From: Streptomyces sp. H27-H1
GTDB taxonomy: Bacteria; Actinomycetota; Actinomycetes; Streptomycetales; Streptomycetaceae
Length of the DNA: 64,000 nt
Reading direction: 5' to 3'
NCBI RefSeq assembly: GCF_026627445.1
Contig: NZ_JAPNLJ010000011.1
Coordinates: 62,001-126,000, forward strand
A model generated the notes under the pieces. It saw only the letters and a program-made list of their open reading frames with translations, ran no database searches and had not been told where the DNA came from. Both the position numbers and the translations under genes were made by a program. Every line of letters begins with the position of its first letter. Positions within the stretch are counted from its first letter, which is position 1. This document shows, one piece after another, positions 44,768 to 52,875 of the stretch.

Positions 44768-44809
44768 ACGAGGGGCCCACATCCCGTGTCCAGGATGTGG
44801 GCCCCTCGT
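44768..44809. terminator. 17-bp perfect stem-loop downstream of the cold-shock gene
   Basis: ACGAGGGGCCCACATCC, 8-base loop, GGATGTGGGCCCCTCGT, between the cold-shock stop and the CIRCE region of groEL2. Confidence 0.9.
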
Positions 44810-44883
44810 ACATATGCCGTTGTGCCGTCGTACGCGACCGCTGTGCGCGGCCCCGTACGTGTCGGTGGTCGATCGCGGTCGGA

Positions 44884-45090
44884 CTAGCCGGCGGCGAGCT
44901 TGACCATGTCCGCCTGCGGACCCTTCTGGCCCTGCGAGATCTCGAATTCGACCCGCTGACCTTCTTCAAGGGTGCGGTACCCGTCCATCTGGATGGCGCT
45001 GTAGTGGACGAACACATCCGCACCACCGTCGACCGCGATGAAGCCGTAGCCCTTCTCCGCGTTGAACCACTTGACGGTGCCCTGAGCCAT
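44884..45090 (-). CDS. CspA-family cold-shock protein
   Basis: 68 residues, the standard length. [20 protein letters not shown] with RNP1 (KGYGFI) and RNP2 (DVFVHYSAI) is complete. It binds single-stranded RNA/DNA and melts structure. A leader of about 80-90 nt precedes it, with a small hairpin GGACCGC-ACTTC-GCGGTCC (45122-45140), and a good promoter at 45181-45208. Confidence 0.97.
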   Translation of the reverse strand: MAQGTVKWFNAEKGYGFIAVDGGADVFVHYSAIQMDGYRTLEEGQRVEFEISQGQKGPQADMVKLAAG

Positions 45091-45424
45091 GCCTAACTCC
45101 CCTATTACTGGCCCTTGCGCAGGACCGCACTTCGCGGTCCCGGGTCAGAAACTTGCGCCGGAACGCCTCGACCGGGGCTGAATGTATCCGCACCGCTGCT
45201 GTCTGCAACAGGTCATTCCGACGAGAATTCTGGCCATGACAAAAGATTGAAATAGGGTGAAAATCAAGAATATTCCAGGGCAACTCGGGCCGGACAAACC
45301 AGGCCAACGACCCATAGCGCGCTTGCATGTTGACTCAATGTCAACCCTCTCGCGACCCGCTCATATGCGGCGGGCAAGGGCAGCGGAGGGGACTTCCCCA
45401 ACTCTACCGCGCCCAACCAAGCAG
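45091..45424. promoter_or_regulatory. Promoter and leader of the cold-shock gene, with AT-rich upstream block and palindrome
   Basis: On the minus strand TTGCAG-N16-TACATT (45208 to 45181) is a plausible sigma-70-type promoter. Upstream, 45230-45290 is unusually AT-rich for this genome. GTTGAC-TCAAT-GTCAAC at 45329-45345 is a perfect inverted repeat that may be an operator. No open frame here is convincing. Confidence 0.55.
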
Positions 45425-45460
45425 AATTGCCCCCTCCGTTTAGTAACGGAGGGGGCAATT
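45425..45460. terminator. 16-bp perfect stem-loop after the sulfur-carrier gene
   Basis: AATTGCCCCCTCCGTT, loop TAGT, AACGGAGGGGGCAATT, 26 bp beyond the stop of the sulfur-carrier gene; ends the riboswitch operon. Confidence 0.9.
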
Positions 45461-45485
45461 CAGTTTCCGCGGAGGGTGGCGACTA

Positions 45486-45764
45486 TCAGCAGCCGCCCGC
45501 GACGGCGGGGATGATCGAGATGCCGGCGCCGTCCGGCGTGGACGTCTGCAGACCGCCCTCGAAGCGCACGTCGTCGTCGTTGACGTAGACGTTGACGAAG
45601 CGGCGCAGCTTGCCCTGGTCGTCCAGGACGCGCGCGGCGATGCCCGGGTGGCTCGCCTCCAGCGACTGGATGACCTCTTCGAGGGTCGCGCCCTCGGCGG
45701 GGACCTCCGCCTGGCCGCCCGTGTAGGTGCGCAGGATGGTGGGGATGCGGACGTTGACGCTCAT
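45486..45764 (-). CDS. metO: ThiS/MoaD-fold sulfur carrier protein, MetO-like
   Basis: 92 residues of beta-grasp type (SVNVRIPTILRTYTGGQAEV, ATLEEVIQSLEASHPGI, FVNVYVNDDDVRF). The end is AVAGGC: the Gly-Gly that would be adenylated and thiocarboxylated is followed by one extra cysteine, as in pro-forms of some carriers that need trimming by a JAMM protease. It lies 32 bp after the threonine-synthase-like gene and shares its SAM riboswitch, so it is the likely sulfur donor for homocysteine formation (the MetM/MetO route reported in Streptomyces). CysO-like or ThiS function is the alternative. Start fixed by the family N-terminus. Confidence 0.85.
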   Translation of the reverse strand: MSVNVRIPTILRTYTGGQAEVPAEGATLEEVIQSLEASHPGIAARVLDDQGKLRRFVNVYVNDDDVRFEGGLQTSTPDGAGISIIPAVAGGC

Positions 45765-45796
45765 GGCGCTACTGCCTTTCCGGGTCAGGAGGAGGA

Positions 45797-47107
45797 TCAG
45801 GCCAGGCCGGCGGCGCGGAACGCCTCGAGGCTCGGGCGGATGGTGGCGGTCTGGCCGCTGTCGGCAGCTACCGCCTCCAGGGTCTTGAGGCCGTCACCGG
45901 TGTTCAGGATCACGGTGGTCAGCGAGGGGTCGAGCTGCCCGTTCTCGATGAGCTTCTTCGTCACGCCGACGGTCACGCCGCCCGCGGTCTCGGCGAAGAT
46001 GCCCTCGGTCTGGGCGAGGATCTTGATGGCCTCGACGACCTCGGTGTCGTTGACGTCCTCGACGTAGCCGCCGGTGCGGCGTGCGATGTCCAGGACGTAC
46101 GGACCGTCCGCCGGGTTGCCGATGGCCAGCGACTTGGCGATGGTGTTCGGCTTCTGCGGGCGGACCACCTCGTGACCGGCCTTGAAGGCGGTCGAGACGG
46201 GCGAGCAGCCCTCGGCCTGGGCGCCGAAGATCTTGTACGGCTTGTCCTCGACGAGTCCGAGCTTGACGAGCTCCCGCAGGCCCTTGTCGATCTTCGTCAG
46301 CTGCGAGCCGGACGCGATCGGGATGACGATCTGGTCGGGCAGCTGCCAGCCGAGCTGCTCGCAGATCTCGTACGCCAGGGTCTTGGAACCCTCGCCGTAG
46401 TACGGGCGCAGGTTGACGTTGACGAAGCCCCAGCCCTCGCCCAGCGGGTCGCCGATGAGCTCGGAGCAGAAGCGGTTGACGTCGTCGTAGTTGCCCTCGA
46501 TGCCGACGAGGTCGCCACCGTAGATGCCGGCCATGACGACCTTGCCCTGCTCCAGGTCGTGCGGGATGAACACGCAGGAGCGGAAGCCGGCGCGGGCGGC
46601 CGCGGCGCCGACGGCGCCGGCCAGGTTGCCGGTGGAGGAGCAGGAGAGGGTGGTGAAGCCGAAGGCACGGGCGGCCTCGACGGCGATGGCCACGACGCGG
46701 TCCTTGAAGGAGTGCGTCGGGTTGCCGGAGTCGTCCTTGACGTACAGCTTGCCGGTGACGCCGAGCTCCTTGGCCAGGTTGGCCGCGTCCACGAGCTTGG
46801 TGAAGCCGGGGTTCAGGCTCGGCTTGGAGGCCACGTCCGCCGGGACGGGCAGCAGCGGCGCGTAGCGCCAGATGTTGTTGGGGCCGGCCTCGATCGCGGC
46901 GCGCAGGGCTTCGGGGTCCCCGAGCGGCAGGTCGTAGGAGACTTCGAGCGGTCCGAAGCACTCGACGCAGGCGAAGATCGGGCCGAGCTCGAAGCGGGTA
47001 CCGCACTCACGACAGGAAAGGCCGGTGGCGGGACCGAGATCGACAGAGGTTCCCGAAACGGTGGTTTCAACGGTTTCGGCAGAGGTTGCGACAGACTGTG
47101 CAGCCAT
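45797..47107 (-). CDS. metM: Threonine-synthase-like PLP enzyme, probable O-phosphohomoserine-dependent homocysteine synthase (MetM)
   Basis: 436 residues from the ATG at 47107; an in-frame ATG at 47155 would lie in the riboswitch stem and is rejected. An N-terminal zinc-ribbon-like part (LSCRECG...FACVECFGPLEV) precedes a fold-type II PLP domain with the lysine in NPTHSFKDR (about residue 134) and phosphate loop CSSTGNLAGA. By homology it is ThrC. The SAM riboswitch and co-transcribed sulfur carrier instead support MetM, which makes homocysteine from O-phosphohomoserine and carrier thiocarboxylate. Threonine synthase activity is not excluded. Confidence 0.85.
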   Translation of the reverse strand: MAAQSVATSAETVETTVSGTSVDLGPATGLSCRECGTRFELGPIFACVECFGPLEVSYDLPLGDPEALRAAIEAGPNNIWRYAPLLPVPADVASKPSLNPGFTKLVDAANLAKELGVTGKLYVKDDSGNPTHSFKDRVVAIAVEAARAFGFTTLSCSSTGNLAGAVGAAAARAGFRSCVFIPHDLEQGKVVMAGIYGGDLVGIEGNYDDVNRFCSELIGDPLGEGWGFVNVNLRPYYGEGSKTLAYEICEQLGWQLPDQIVIPIASGSQLTKIDKGLRELVKLGLVEDKPYKIFGAQAEGCSPVSTAFKAGHEVVRPQKPNTIAKSLAIGNPADGPYVLDIARRTGGYVEDVNDTEVVEAIKILAQTEGIFAETAGGVTVGVTKKLIENGQLDPSLTTVILNTGDGLKTLEAVAADSGQTATIRPSLEAFRAAGLA

Positions 47108-47150
47108 GATGGCGAGGCCCTTTCTCCTCATCTTCCCCATGGCGCACTTC

Positions 47151-47290
47151 GCCATGAGACGGAATTGGCACCTTCCCTAGCCGGGGACCTCGCTGACGTC
47201 GCTGGAATGCGCGATCGCGAGACCGACTGGAGGGTTGCCGGGGCTTCAACGGGCCGTGTCCCTCTGCCCCTCTGGATGAGCGGTATGGCA
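47151..47290 (-). promoter_or_regulatory. SAM-I (S-box) riboswitch upstream of metM
   Basis: Read on the minus strand, the S-box core is plain: CTCATCCAGAGGGGCAGAGG, then GACACGGCCCGTTGAAGCCC, CGGCAACC, and at the 3' side AGGTGCCAATTCC. These match the SAM-I consensus segments in order and spacing. GCCAT (near 47287) and ATGGC (47155-47151) can close the aptamer. No terminator hairpin with a U-tract follows, so control is probably at translation. Confidence 0.93.
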
Positions 47291-47444
47291 CCGGCGGACG
47301 CGCTCTGTGGCGCGCCGGTGCGTTTGTACGCAAGGCCCCCCGGCATGCGGTGGACCTTTGCGTTGTTCAAGACTGTAACCGAAGGCCCGGGGGGTTGAGA
47401 CAGCCGTCCGAACCGCGAGATGGATCACAATTCGGTCCATACCA

Positions 47445-48446
47445 GTGAAGAACCAGGGAGTGCTGAAGGTGCTGGAAGAGGTGGAGCGCTGGCTGGCAGA
47501 CCGCTCCTGGTCCGCCGCCGACCGACCGCTCGGCCGGCTGCTCTCCGCCAAGCGGGCAGCGGGGACCACGGTGAGTGTGGTGTTGCCGGCGCTGAACGAG
47601 GAGGCGACGGTCGGCGAGATCGTCGAGGTGATCCGGCGCGATCTGATCGAGGGCCTGCCGGTGCCCCTCGTGGACGAGCTCGTCGTGATCGACTCGGGCT
47701 CGACGGACCGCACCGCCGAGGTCGCGGCCAAGGCCGGGGCGCGGGTGGTGCACCGCGACGAGATCCTGCCGCGGATCCCGGCGCTGCCCGGCAAGGGTGA
47801 GGTCCTGTGGCGATCGCTGCTGGTCACCACGGGTGACATCGTCTGCTTCGTCGACGCCGATCTGCGTGATTTCTCGGCCACCTTCGTCTCCGGGATCGTC
47901 GGTCCACTGCTGACCGATCCGCCGGTGCGGTTCGTCAAGGCGATGTACGACCGGCCGCTCGGCCAGGAGTTCGAGGGCCTCGACGCCGCCAAGGCCCACG
48001 GCCAGGGCGGCCGGGTCACGGAGCTGGTGGCCCGCCCCCTGCTCAACCTCCACTGGCCGCAGCTGGCGGGCTTCGTCCAGCCGCTGGGCGGTGAGTACGC
48101 CGTACGCCGCGAGCTGCTGGAGCGGCTGCCGTTCCCCGTCGGCTACGGGGTGGAGCTGGGCCTGCTGGTGGACGCGCTGCACACGGCCGGGCTGGACGCG
48201 CTGGCCCAGGTGGACGTGGGCGTACGGCTGCACCGGCACCAGGACGGCCAGGCGCTGGGCCGGATGGCCGCGGCCATCTACCGCACGGCCCTGGCGCGGC
48301 TCGCGCGCGGGCACCTCGTACGCCCCGAGCTGACGCAGTTCGAGCGCGGCCCGGAGGGGTTCGTACCGCACACCTACGCCGTGGACACCGAGGAGCGGCC
48401 GCCGATGCAGGAGATCGAGGAGTACGCGCGCCGCCGCGTGGCGTAG
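47445..48446 (+). CDS. gpgS: Glucosyl-3-phosphoglycerate synthase
   Basis: 333 residues, GTG start. GT2/GT81-type fold: VSVVLPALNEEATVGEIVEVI, DELVVIDSGSTDRTAEVA, the DAD metal motif in CFVDADLRDF, and acceptor-side LGGEYAVRRELLERLPF. GpgS joins glucose from NDP-glucose to 3-phosphoglycerate, the first step to the compatible solute glucosylglycerate. It is followed by otsA (118 bp gap, small GCCCCG-CGA-CGGGGC hairpin between), so the region groups osmolyte genes. A dedicated GpgP phosphatase is not seen. Confidence 0.92.
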   Translation: MKNQGVLKVLEEVERWLADRSWSAADRPLGRLLSAKRAAGTTVSVVLPALNEEATVGEIVEVIRRDLIEGLPVPLVDELVVIDSGSTDRTAEVAAKAGARVVHRDEILPRIPALPGKGEVLWRSLLVTTGDIVCFVDADLRDFSATFVSGIVGPLLTDPPVRFVKAMYDRPLGQEFEGLDAAKAHGQGGRVTELVARPLLNLHWPQLAGFVQPLGGEYAVRRELLERLPFPVGYGVELGLLVDALHTAGLDALAQVDVGVRLHRHQDGQALGRMAAAIYRTALARLARGHLVRPELTQFERGPEGFVPHTYAVDTEERPPMQEIEEYARRRVA

Positions 48447-48564
48447 CCCCGCGACGGGGCGCCGGCGCGCGTTCACGGCACTCGGCGCAGTGGTCTTTCT
48501 CTCGGTCCGGCGCACGCGCGGGCACCGACGTTTGACCGGCCCCGAGCCGGGCTAGGTTCGCGGC

Positions 48565-50025
48565 ATGGCTTCCCAAGTTCTCGTCGCCGCGAATCGCGGC
48601 CCGCTCTCGTACGCCCTCGCCCCGGACGGCACGCTCAGTGCCCGCCGCGGCGGGGGCGGCCTCGTTTCCGGCCTCTCCGCCGCCCTCGCGCAGCAGCCGG
48701 GGGCGGTGTGGATCTGCGCGGCCCTGTCCGACGCGGACCGGGAGGCGGTCCGGCGGGGTGTGGCCGAGCCGGGCGTGCGGATGCTCGACATCGACCCGGA
48801 GGTCTACGACGACGCGTACAACGGCATCGCGAACTCGGTGCTGTGGTTCCTCCACCACCACCTGTACGAGATCCCGCGCGAGCCGGTCTTCGACGCGGAG
48901 TTCCGGCGGCGCTGGCAGTCGTACGTCACGTACAACGAGGCCTTCGCCGCGGCACTGGCCGAGGAGGCGGCGCAGGGCGCGGCGGTCCTCATCCAGGACT
49001 ACCACCTGGCGCTGGCCCCGGGGATGCTGCGGGAGCTGCGCCCCGACCTGAGGATCGGCCACTTCACGCACACGCCGTGGGCGTCGCCGGAGTTCATGGA
49101 GATGCTCCCGGAGGACATCCGCAGCCAACTGGTGTGGGGGATGCTCGGGGCGGACCGGCTGGGCTTCCACACGTGGAGGTGGTCGGCCCACTTCATCACC
49201 GGCGCGGAGTCGGACGACGCGCGCGGCATCGCGACGCCGTCCGTGCAGAGCGGGACCCCGCGCGGGGTGTCGCACCGCAGGACGGCCGCGGACGCGAGCG
49301 GGTACGGGCCGGCCCGGTTCACCGAGGTGACCCCGTATCCCCTCGGGGTGGACGCGGACGAACTGCGCGGGCTCGCGCACCGGCCGGAGGTCGATGCGAA
49401 GCTGGCCGCGCTTCGGGCGGAGGTCGGCGGCCTGAAGACGATCGTCCGGGTGGACCGGACGGAACTGTCGAAGAACATCCTGCGGGGGCTCCTGGCGTAC
49501 CGGGAGCTGCTCACCACGCACCCCGAGTGGCGGGGCCGCGTGGTCCACCTGGCCTCCGCCTATCCGTCCCGGCAGGACCTGACCGTCTACCGGGAGTACA
49601 CCCGGGCGGTGGCGGACCTGGCGGACCAGGTCAACGCGGAGTTCGGGACGCCCGGCTGGCAGCCGGTGCTCGTCTCCGTCGAGGACGACTTCGCGCGCTC
49701 GCTGGCGGCGTACCGGCTGGCGGACGTGGCGCTGGTCAACCCGGTGCGGGACGGCATGAACCTCGTCGCGAAGGAGATCCCGGTGGTGTCGGAGGCGGGG
49801 TGCGTGCTGGTGCTGTCCACCGGGGCGGGGGCGTACGAGGAGCTGGGCGCGGATGCGCTGACGGTGAACCCGTACGACGTCACGGCGACGGCGGAGGCCC
49901 TGCACGCGGCCCTGTCCATGCCTGACACGGAGCGTGCGGACCGCACGAAGCGGCTGGCCGCCTCGGCCACGGCCCTCCCCCCGGCCCAGTGGCTCACGGC
50001 CCAGCTCGACGCCCTCCGCGGCTGA
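48565..50025 (+). CDS. otsA: Trehalose-6-phosphate synthase
   Basis: 486 residues of GT20. Donor-site marks include LVAANRGPLSYAL, GGGGLVSGL, IQDYHLALAPGMLRELRP, HFTHTPWASPEF, and the C-terminal RDGMNLVAKEIPVV. Some positions differ from E. coli OtsA (VSNRIA is ANRGPL here), normal for the Streptomyces branch, which may use other NDP-glucose donors. Residues 214-245 form a hydrophilic insertion (DDARGIATPSVQSGTPRGVS). otsB lies convergent just downstream, beyond a terminator. Confidence 0.9.
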   Translation: MASQVLVAANRGPLSYALAPDGTLSARRGGGGLVSGLSAALAQQPGAVWICAALSDADREAVRRGVAEPGVRMLDIDPEVYDDAYNGIANSVLWFLHHHLYEIPREPVFDAEFRRRWQSYVTYNEAFAAALAEEAAQGAAVLIQDYHLALAPGMLRELRPDLRIGHFTHTPWASPEFMEMLPEDIRSQLVWGMLGADRLGFHTWRWSAHFITGAESDDARGIATPSVQSGTPRGVSHRRTAADASGYGPARFTEVTPYPLGVDADELRGLAHRPEVDAKLAALRAEVGGLKTIVRVDRTELSKNILRGLLAYRELLTTHPEWRGRVVHLASAYPSRQDLTVYREYTRAVADLADQVNAEFGTPGWQPVLVSVEDDFARSLAAYRLADVALVNPVRDGMNLVAKEIPVVSEAGCVLVLSTGAGAYEELGADALTVNPYDVTATAEALHAALSMPDTERADRTKRLAASATALPPAQWLTAQLDALRG

Positions 50026-50048
50026 CCGCCCGGGGCTGCGCCCGAGCG

Positions 50049-50090
50049 CCGGCGGGGCTGGATGCATCTGGATGCATCCAGCCCCGCCGG
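50049..50090. terminator. 20-bp perfect stem-loop between otsA and otsB
   Basis: CCGGCGGGGCTGGATGCATC, 2-base centre TG, and its exact complement. It resembles the dispersed intergenic GCCGGCGGGGCTG repeat but has an added GGATGCATC arm. Serves both convergent genes. Confidence 0.9.
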
Positions 50091-50096
50091 AACGCT

Positions 50097-50948
50097 CTAA
50101 GAGGGCCGCACGGCTGCGGCCAAGGCGGCCAGGAAGGTGACGACCTGCGACGGGCCGGACAGGGTCAGGTCCGCTCGGGCGGCGAGTTCCGGGACCTCCG
50201 CCGAGCCGCTGCACAGCAGCAGCCCGGGCATGCCCTCCGCCCGCAGCTTCTCCACGGCCGAGAAGGCCGCCAGGTCACCGAGGTCGTCCCCGGCGTACAG
50301 GACGGCCGTGGCCCCCACCTCCGCGAGGTACTCGGTGAGTGCGACGCCCTTGTCCATCCCGGGCGGCCGCAGCTCCAGTACGGCCCGCCCCGGTTCGACC
50401 ATCAGGCCGTGCCGGGCCGCCAGCCCTGCCAGGGGCTCGCGCAGGGCCTCGAAGGCGGCCTCCGGGTCCTGTGCGCGCCGTGTGTGGACGGCCAGTGCCT
50501 GGCCCTTCTCCTCGATCCACGTCCCGTGCCAGGCGCCGATCGCGTCCAGGAACCCGGGCAGCTCCGCCCGGACCGCCGCCACCCCCGGATGCTCGGCCGG
50601 TGCGTGCACGATGCCGCTGACGGCGTCCCACCGCTCGGCCCCGTAGTGCCCCAGCACCACCAGGTGCTCGAGCCCCGGGACCCCGGCGAAGCCCCCGTAG
50701 CGGACGGCGACCCCGGCCGGCCGGCCGGTGACGACCGCGACGGAGCCGACCTCGGGGGCGAGGGCGGCGAGCGCGGCGACGGCTCCGGGGTGGGCCCGTG
50801 CCTGGTCGGGGTCGGGGACGATGTCGGCGAGGGTGCCGTCGAAGTCGAGGGCGATGACGGAACGGCGCGGTGTCCGGAGGAGGGCTTCGAGCCCCTCCCG
50901 TCCGGCCGCGGTGACGGGCATCGGCAGATCGTGCGGATGGCTCCCCAT
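50097..50948 (-). CDS. otsB: Trehalose-6-phosphate phosphatase
   Basis: 283 residues. HAD motif I is VIALDFDGTLADIV (near residue 32), motif II VVTGRPAG, the cap domain has WIEEKGQALAVHTRR, and the final motifs are VLELRPPGMDKGVAL and YAGDDLGDLAAF. Removes phosphate from trehalose-6-phosphate; given gpgS nearby, activity on glucosyl-3-phosphoglycerate is conceivable but not shown. Convergent with otsA. Confidence 0.92.
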   Translation of the reverse strand: MGSHPHDLPMPVTAAGREGLEALLRTPRRSVIALDFDGTLADIVPDPDQARAHPGAVAALAALAPEVGSVAVVTGRPAGVAVRYGGFAGVPGLEHLVVLGHYGAERWDAVSGIVHAPAEHPGVAAVRAELPGFLDAIGAWHGTWIEEKGQALAVHTRRAQDPEAAFEALREPLAGLAARHGLMVEPGRAVLELRPPGMDKGVALTEYLAEVGATAVLYAGDDLGDLAAFSAVEKLRAEGMPGLLLCSGSAEVPELAARADLTLSGPSQVVTFLAALAAAVRPS

Positions 50949-51019
50949 ACGCTCGACCCTAACGGCCCAGCCGGGCCACGGCTACGGCGCGCGGTACACC
51001 GCTGCCGGCGCCGCCGCCG

Positions 51020-51271
51020 CTACCGCCTCGACCGCTGGGCCTCGCGGATGCGGCGCAGGCGGTTGACCGTGCCCGGCGCGTGCTCCAGCGCCCTGGGGTC
51101 GTCCATCAGCGCGTTGAGCAGCTGGTAGTACCGGACCGGGGGCATCCCCAGCCCTTCCCTTATGGCCCGCTCCTTGGCCCCGGGCCCGGGCCAGGTGCGG
51201 GCCTCGTAGGCCAGTACCGCCGCTTCGTCGGCATTGAGCCCGGCCGCCGGCCTCTCGTCCGCGTCCGTCAT
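51020..51271 (-). CDS. DUF3263 helix-turn-helix protein
   Basis: 83 residues. The family signature is complete: YEARTWPGPGAKERAIREGL, GMPPVRYYQLLNALMDDP, then a basic end RLRRIREAQRSRR. The first two blocks resemble a helix-turn-helix, so DNA binding is plausible. It runs 71 bp upstream of otsB on the same strand; a functional link is unknown. Confidence 0.9.
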   Translation of the reverse strand: MTDADERPAAGLNADEAAVLAYEARTWPGPGAKERAIREGLGMPPVRYYQLLNALMDDPRALEHAPGTVNRLRRIREAQRSRR

Positions 51272-51384
51272 ACGGCCAGGTTAACGCCGCCCTCCGACAG
51301 CCACCGGCTCGGTGACGGCGACGGCCCGGCGACGGCTCCGCGCGGGCGGCGACCCCGCTCGGCGAGGCCCCCGCCCCGCCCCGA

Positions 51385-52701
51385 TCAGCGCGGCTCGGCC
51401 TTGCGCCCCGCCTCCGCGATGGCCCCGAGGATCGCCGCGGGCTGTCCGCCCGGCTGCACGGCCTTGCCGATGTTCTTCTTGACGTCCTCGCTCACGGCCG
51501 CCCAGGACTTCTTGCCCACCGGGTACAGCCGCGCGTTCGGCAGCGCGCCCAGGAAGGTCTTCAGTTCCGCCGAGGACGCCCCCGTGGAGGCCTCCATGGC
51601 CCGGGAGCCACTGATGGTGACCGGGAGCAGGTCGTACTTCTCGGTGAAGGTCGTCACGTTGGTCGGCTCGTACATGAAGTCCAGGAACTTGCCGGTCTCC
51701 GCCCGGTGGCCGTTCTTGAAGGCCATCACCCAGTCGGCGACGCCCATCGTCGGGTGCTCGACGCCGTCGGAGGTCGGCATGCGGGTCATGCCGTACCGCA
51801 CGCCCTTCGTGGCGGCCTGCTTGAGCAGCGTCGGGTGCCCGTTGAGCATGCCGACCTCGCCGCGCGAGAAGGAGTCGAAGGCGGCCTGCCGGTTCAGCTT
51901 GGCCGGTTCGACGGGGCCGGTCAGGCCCCCGCCGACGAGCTTGTCGCGCAGGAACTCCATGGTCTTGATGTTGTTCACGGAGTCGATGGCGTACGCGTCT
52001 TCGTTGTCGCTGTAGCCGCCACCGCCCGCGAGCAGCCACTGCATCGTCTCCGCCTGCGCCTCCTCGCGGCCCAGGGGCAGCGCGACGGGGGTGGGGACGC
52101 CTTCCGCCTTGAGCTTCTTGGCGGCGGCCTCCAGCTCGGCCCAGCTCTTGGGCCGCCAGGGGGTCTTGCCGTCCTTGGGGATGATGCCGGCGTCGGCGAA
52201 CAGCTTCTCGTTGTAGAACATCAGCCGGGTGCTGGCCACGAAGGGCATGCCGTACTGGACGCGCCTGACCTTGCCCGCGTCGGCGAGCGGCGTGAGGAAG
52301 TCGGCCTCGGTGTTCACGGCGAGCAGTTCGTCGGCGGAGTACAGCTTGCCCTCGGCCGCGTAGTCGGCGTAGGCGCCGATCTGGGCGATGTCGGGGGCCT
52401 CGCCGGCCTTGACCATCTCGGCGACCTTGGCGTCGACGTCCGACCAGGAGTAGACGTCGACCTGGACCTTGATGCCGGGGTGGCTCTTCTCGAAGGACGC
52501 GGCGAGGTCCTTCCAGTAGGGCTTCGAGGAATTTTCAGGTTTGTCGCCGTAGTCGGCCGCCACGACCTTCAGGGTGACCTCGTTGTCCCCGGCGAGGCCC
52601 GACACGGCGCCGCAGCCGGTCAGCGCCACGGTGGTCAGGCACAGTGCGAGGCCGGAGGCGGCGAGTTTCGGCTTCCGGGCCTGGACAGTTCGGGCCTTCA
52701 C
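51385..52701 (-). CDS. Sugar ABC transporter substrate-binding lipoprotein (orphan)
   Basis: 438 residues from the GTG at 52701. Lipobox LTGCG (about residue 27) shows lipid anchoring. The mature protein is a cluster-1/MalE-type binding protein: VAADYGDKPENSSKPYWKDL, SHPGIKVQVDVYSWSDV, MPFVASTRLMFYNEKLF, KDGKTPWRPKSWAELEAA. No permease or ATPase gene is adjacent, so it must use components encoded elsewhere. It is divergent from nagK-nagA, with DasR-like sites on both sides, which points to an amino-sugar or chitin-derived sugar. Confidence 0.9.
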   Translation of the reverse strand: MKARTVQARKPKLAASGLALCLTTVALTGCGAVSGLAGDNEVTLKVVAADYGDKPENSSKPYWKDLAASFEKSHPGIKVQVDVYSWSDVDAKVAEMVKAGEAPDIAQIGAYADYAAEGKLYSADELLAVNTEADFLTPLADAGKVRRVQYGMPFVASTRLMFYNEKLFADAGIIPKDGKTPWRPKSWAELEAAAKKLKAEGVPTPVALPLGREEAQAETMQWLLAGGGGYSDNEDAYAIDSVNNIKTMEFLRDKLVGGGLTGPVEPAKLNRQAAFDSFSRGEVGMLNGHPTLLKQAATKGVRYGMTRMPTSDGVEHPTMGVADWVMAFKNGHRAETGKFLDFMYEPTNVTTFTEKYDLLPVTISGSRAMEASTGASSAELKTFLGALPNARLYPVGKKSWAAVSEDVKKNIGKAVQPGGQPAAILGAIAEAGRKAEPR

Positions 52702-52742
52702 AGTTTCTCGTTCCACCCCAGGTTGTTCCGTACGATTCGCGT

Positions 52743-52758
52743 AAAGGTCTACACCACG
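52743..52758. promoter_or_regulatory. DasR-like (dre) site upstream of the binding-protein gene
   Basis: AAAGGTCTACACCACG agrees with ACTGGTCTAGACCACT at 12 of 16 positions, including GGTCTA and ACCAC. It lies 42 bp before the binding-protein start. Confidence 0.6.
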
Positions 52759-52875
52759 TTCCGGCCTGGTCAACATCCGGGCCCAAACGTACACACGCCC
52801 TGCACGCGTACACCCGCGCGGACCGGCGCACCGTCGAAGGTCCCGAATTTGTATGGCCACTCAACAATCCCTCTC

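Noticed and set aside
47107..47155. ATG at 47155 as start of the threonine-synthase-like gene
   Set aside because: That ATG lies in the closing stem of the SAM aptamer and has no ribosome site; the family N-terminus fits the ATG at 47107.
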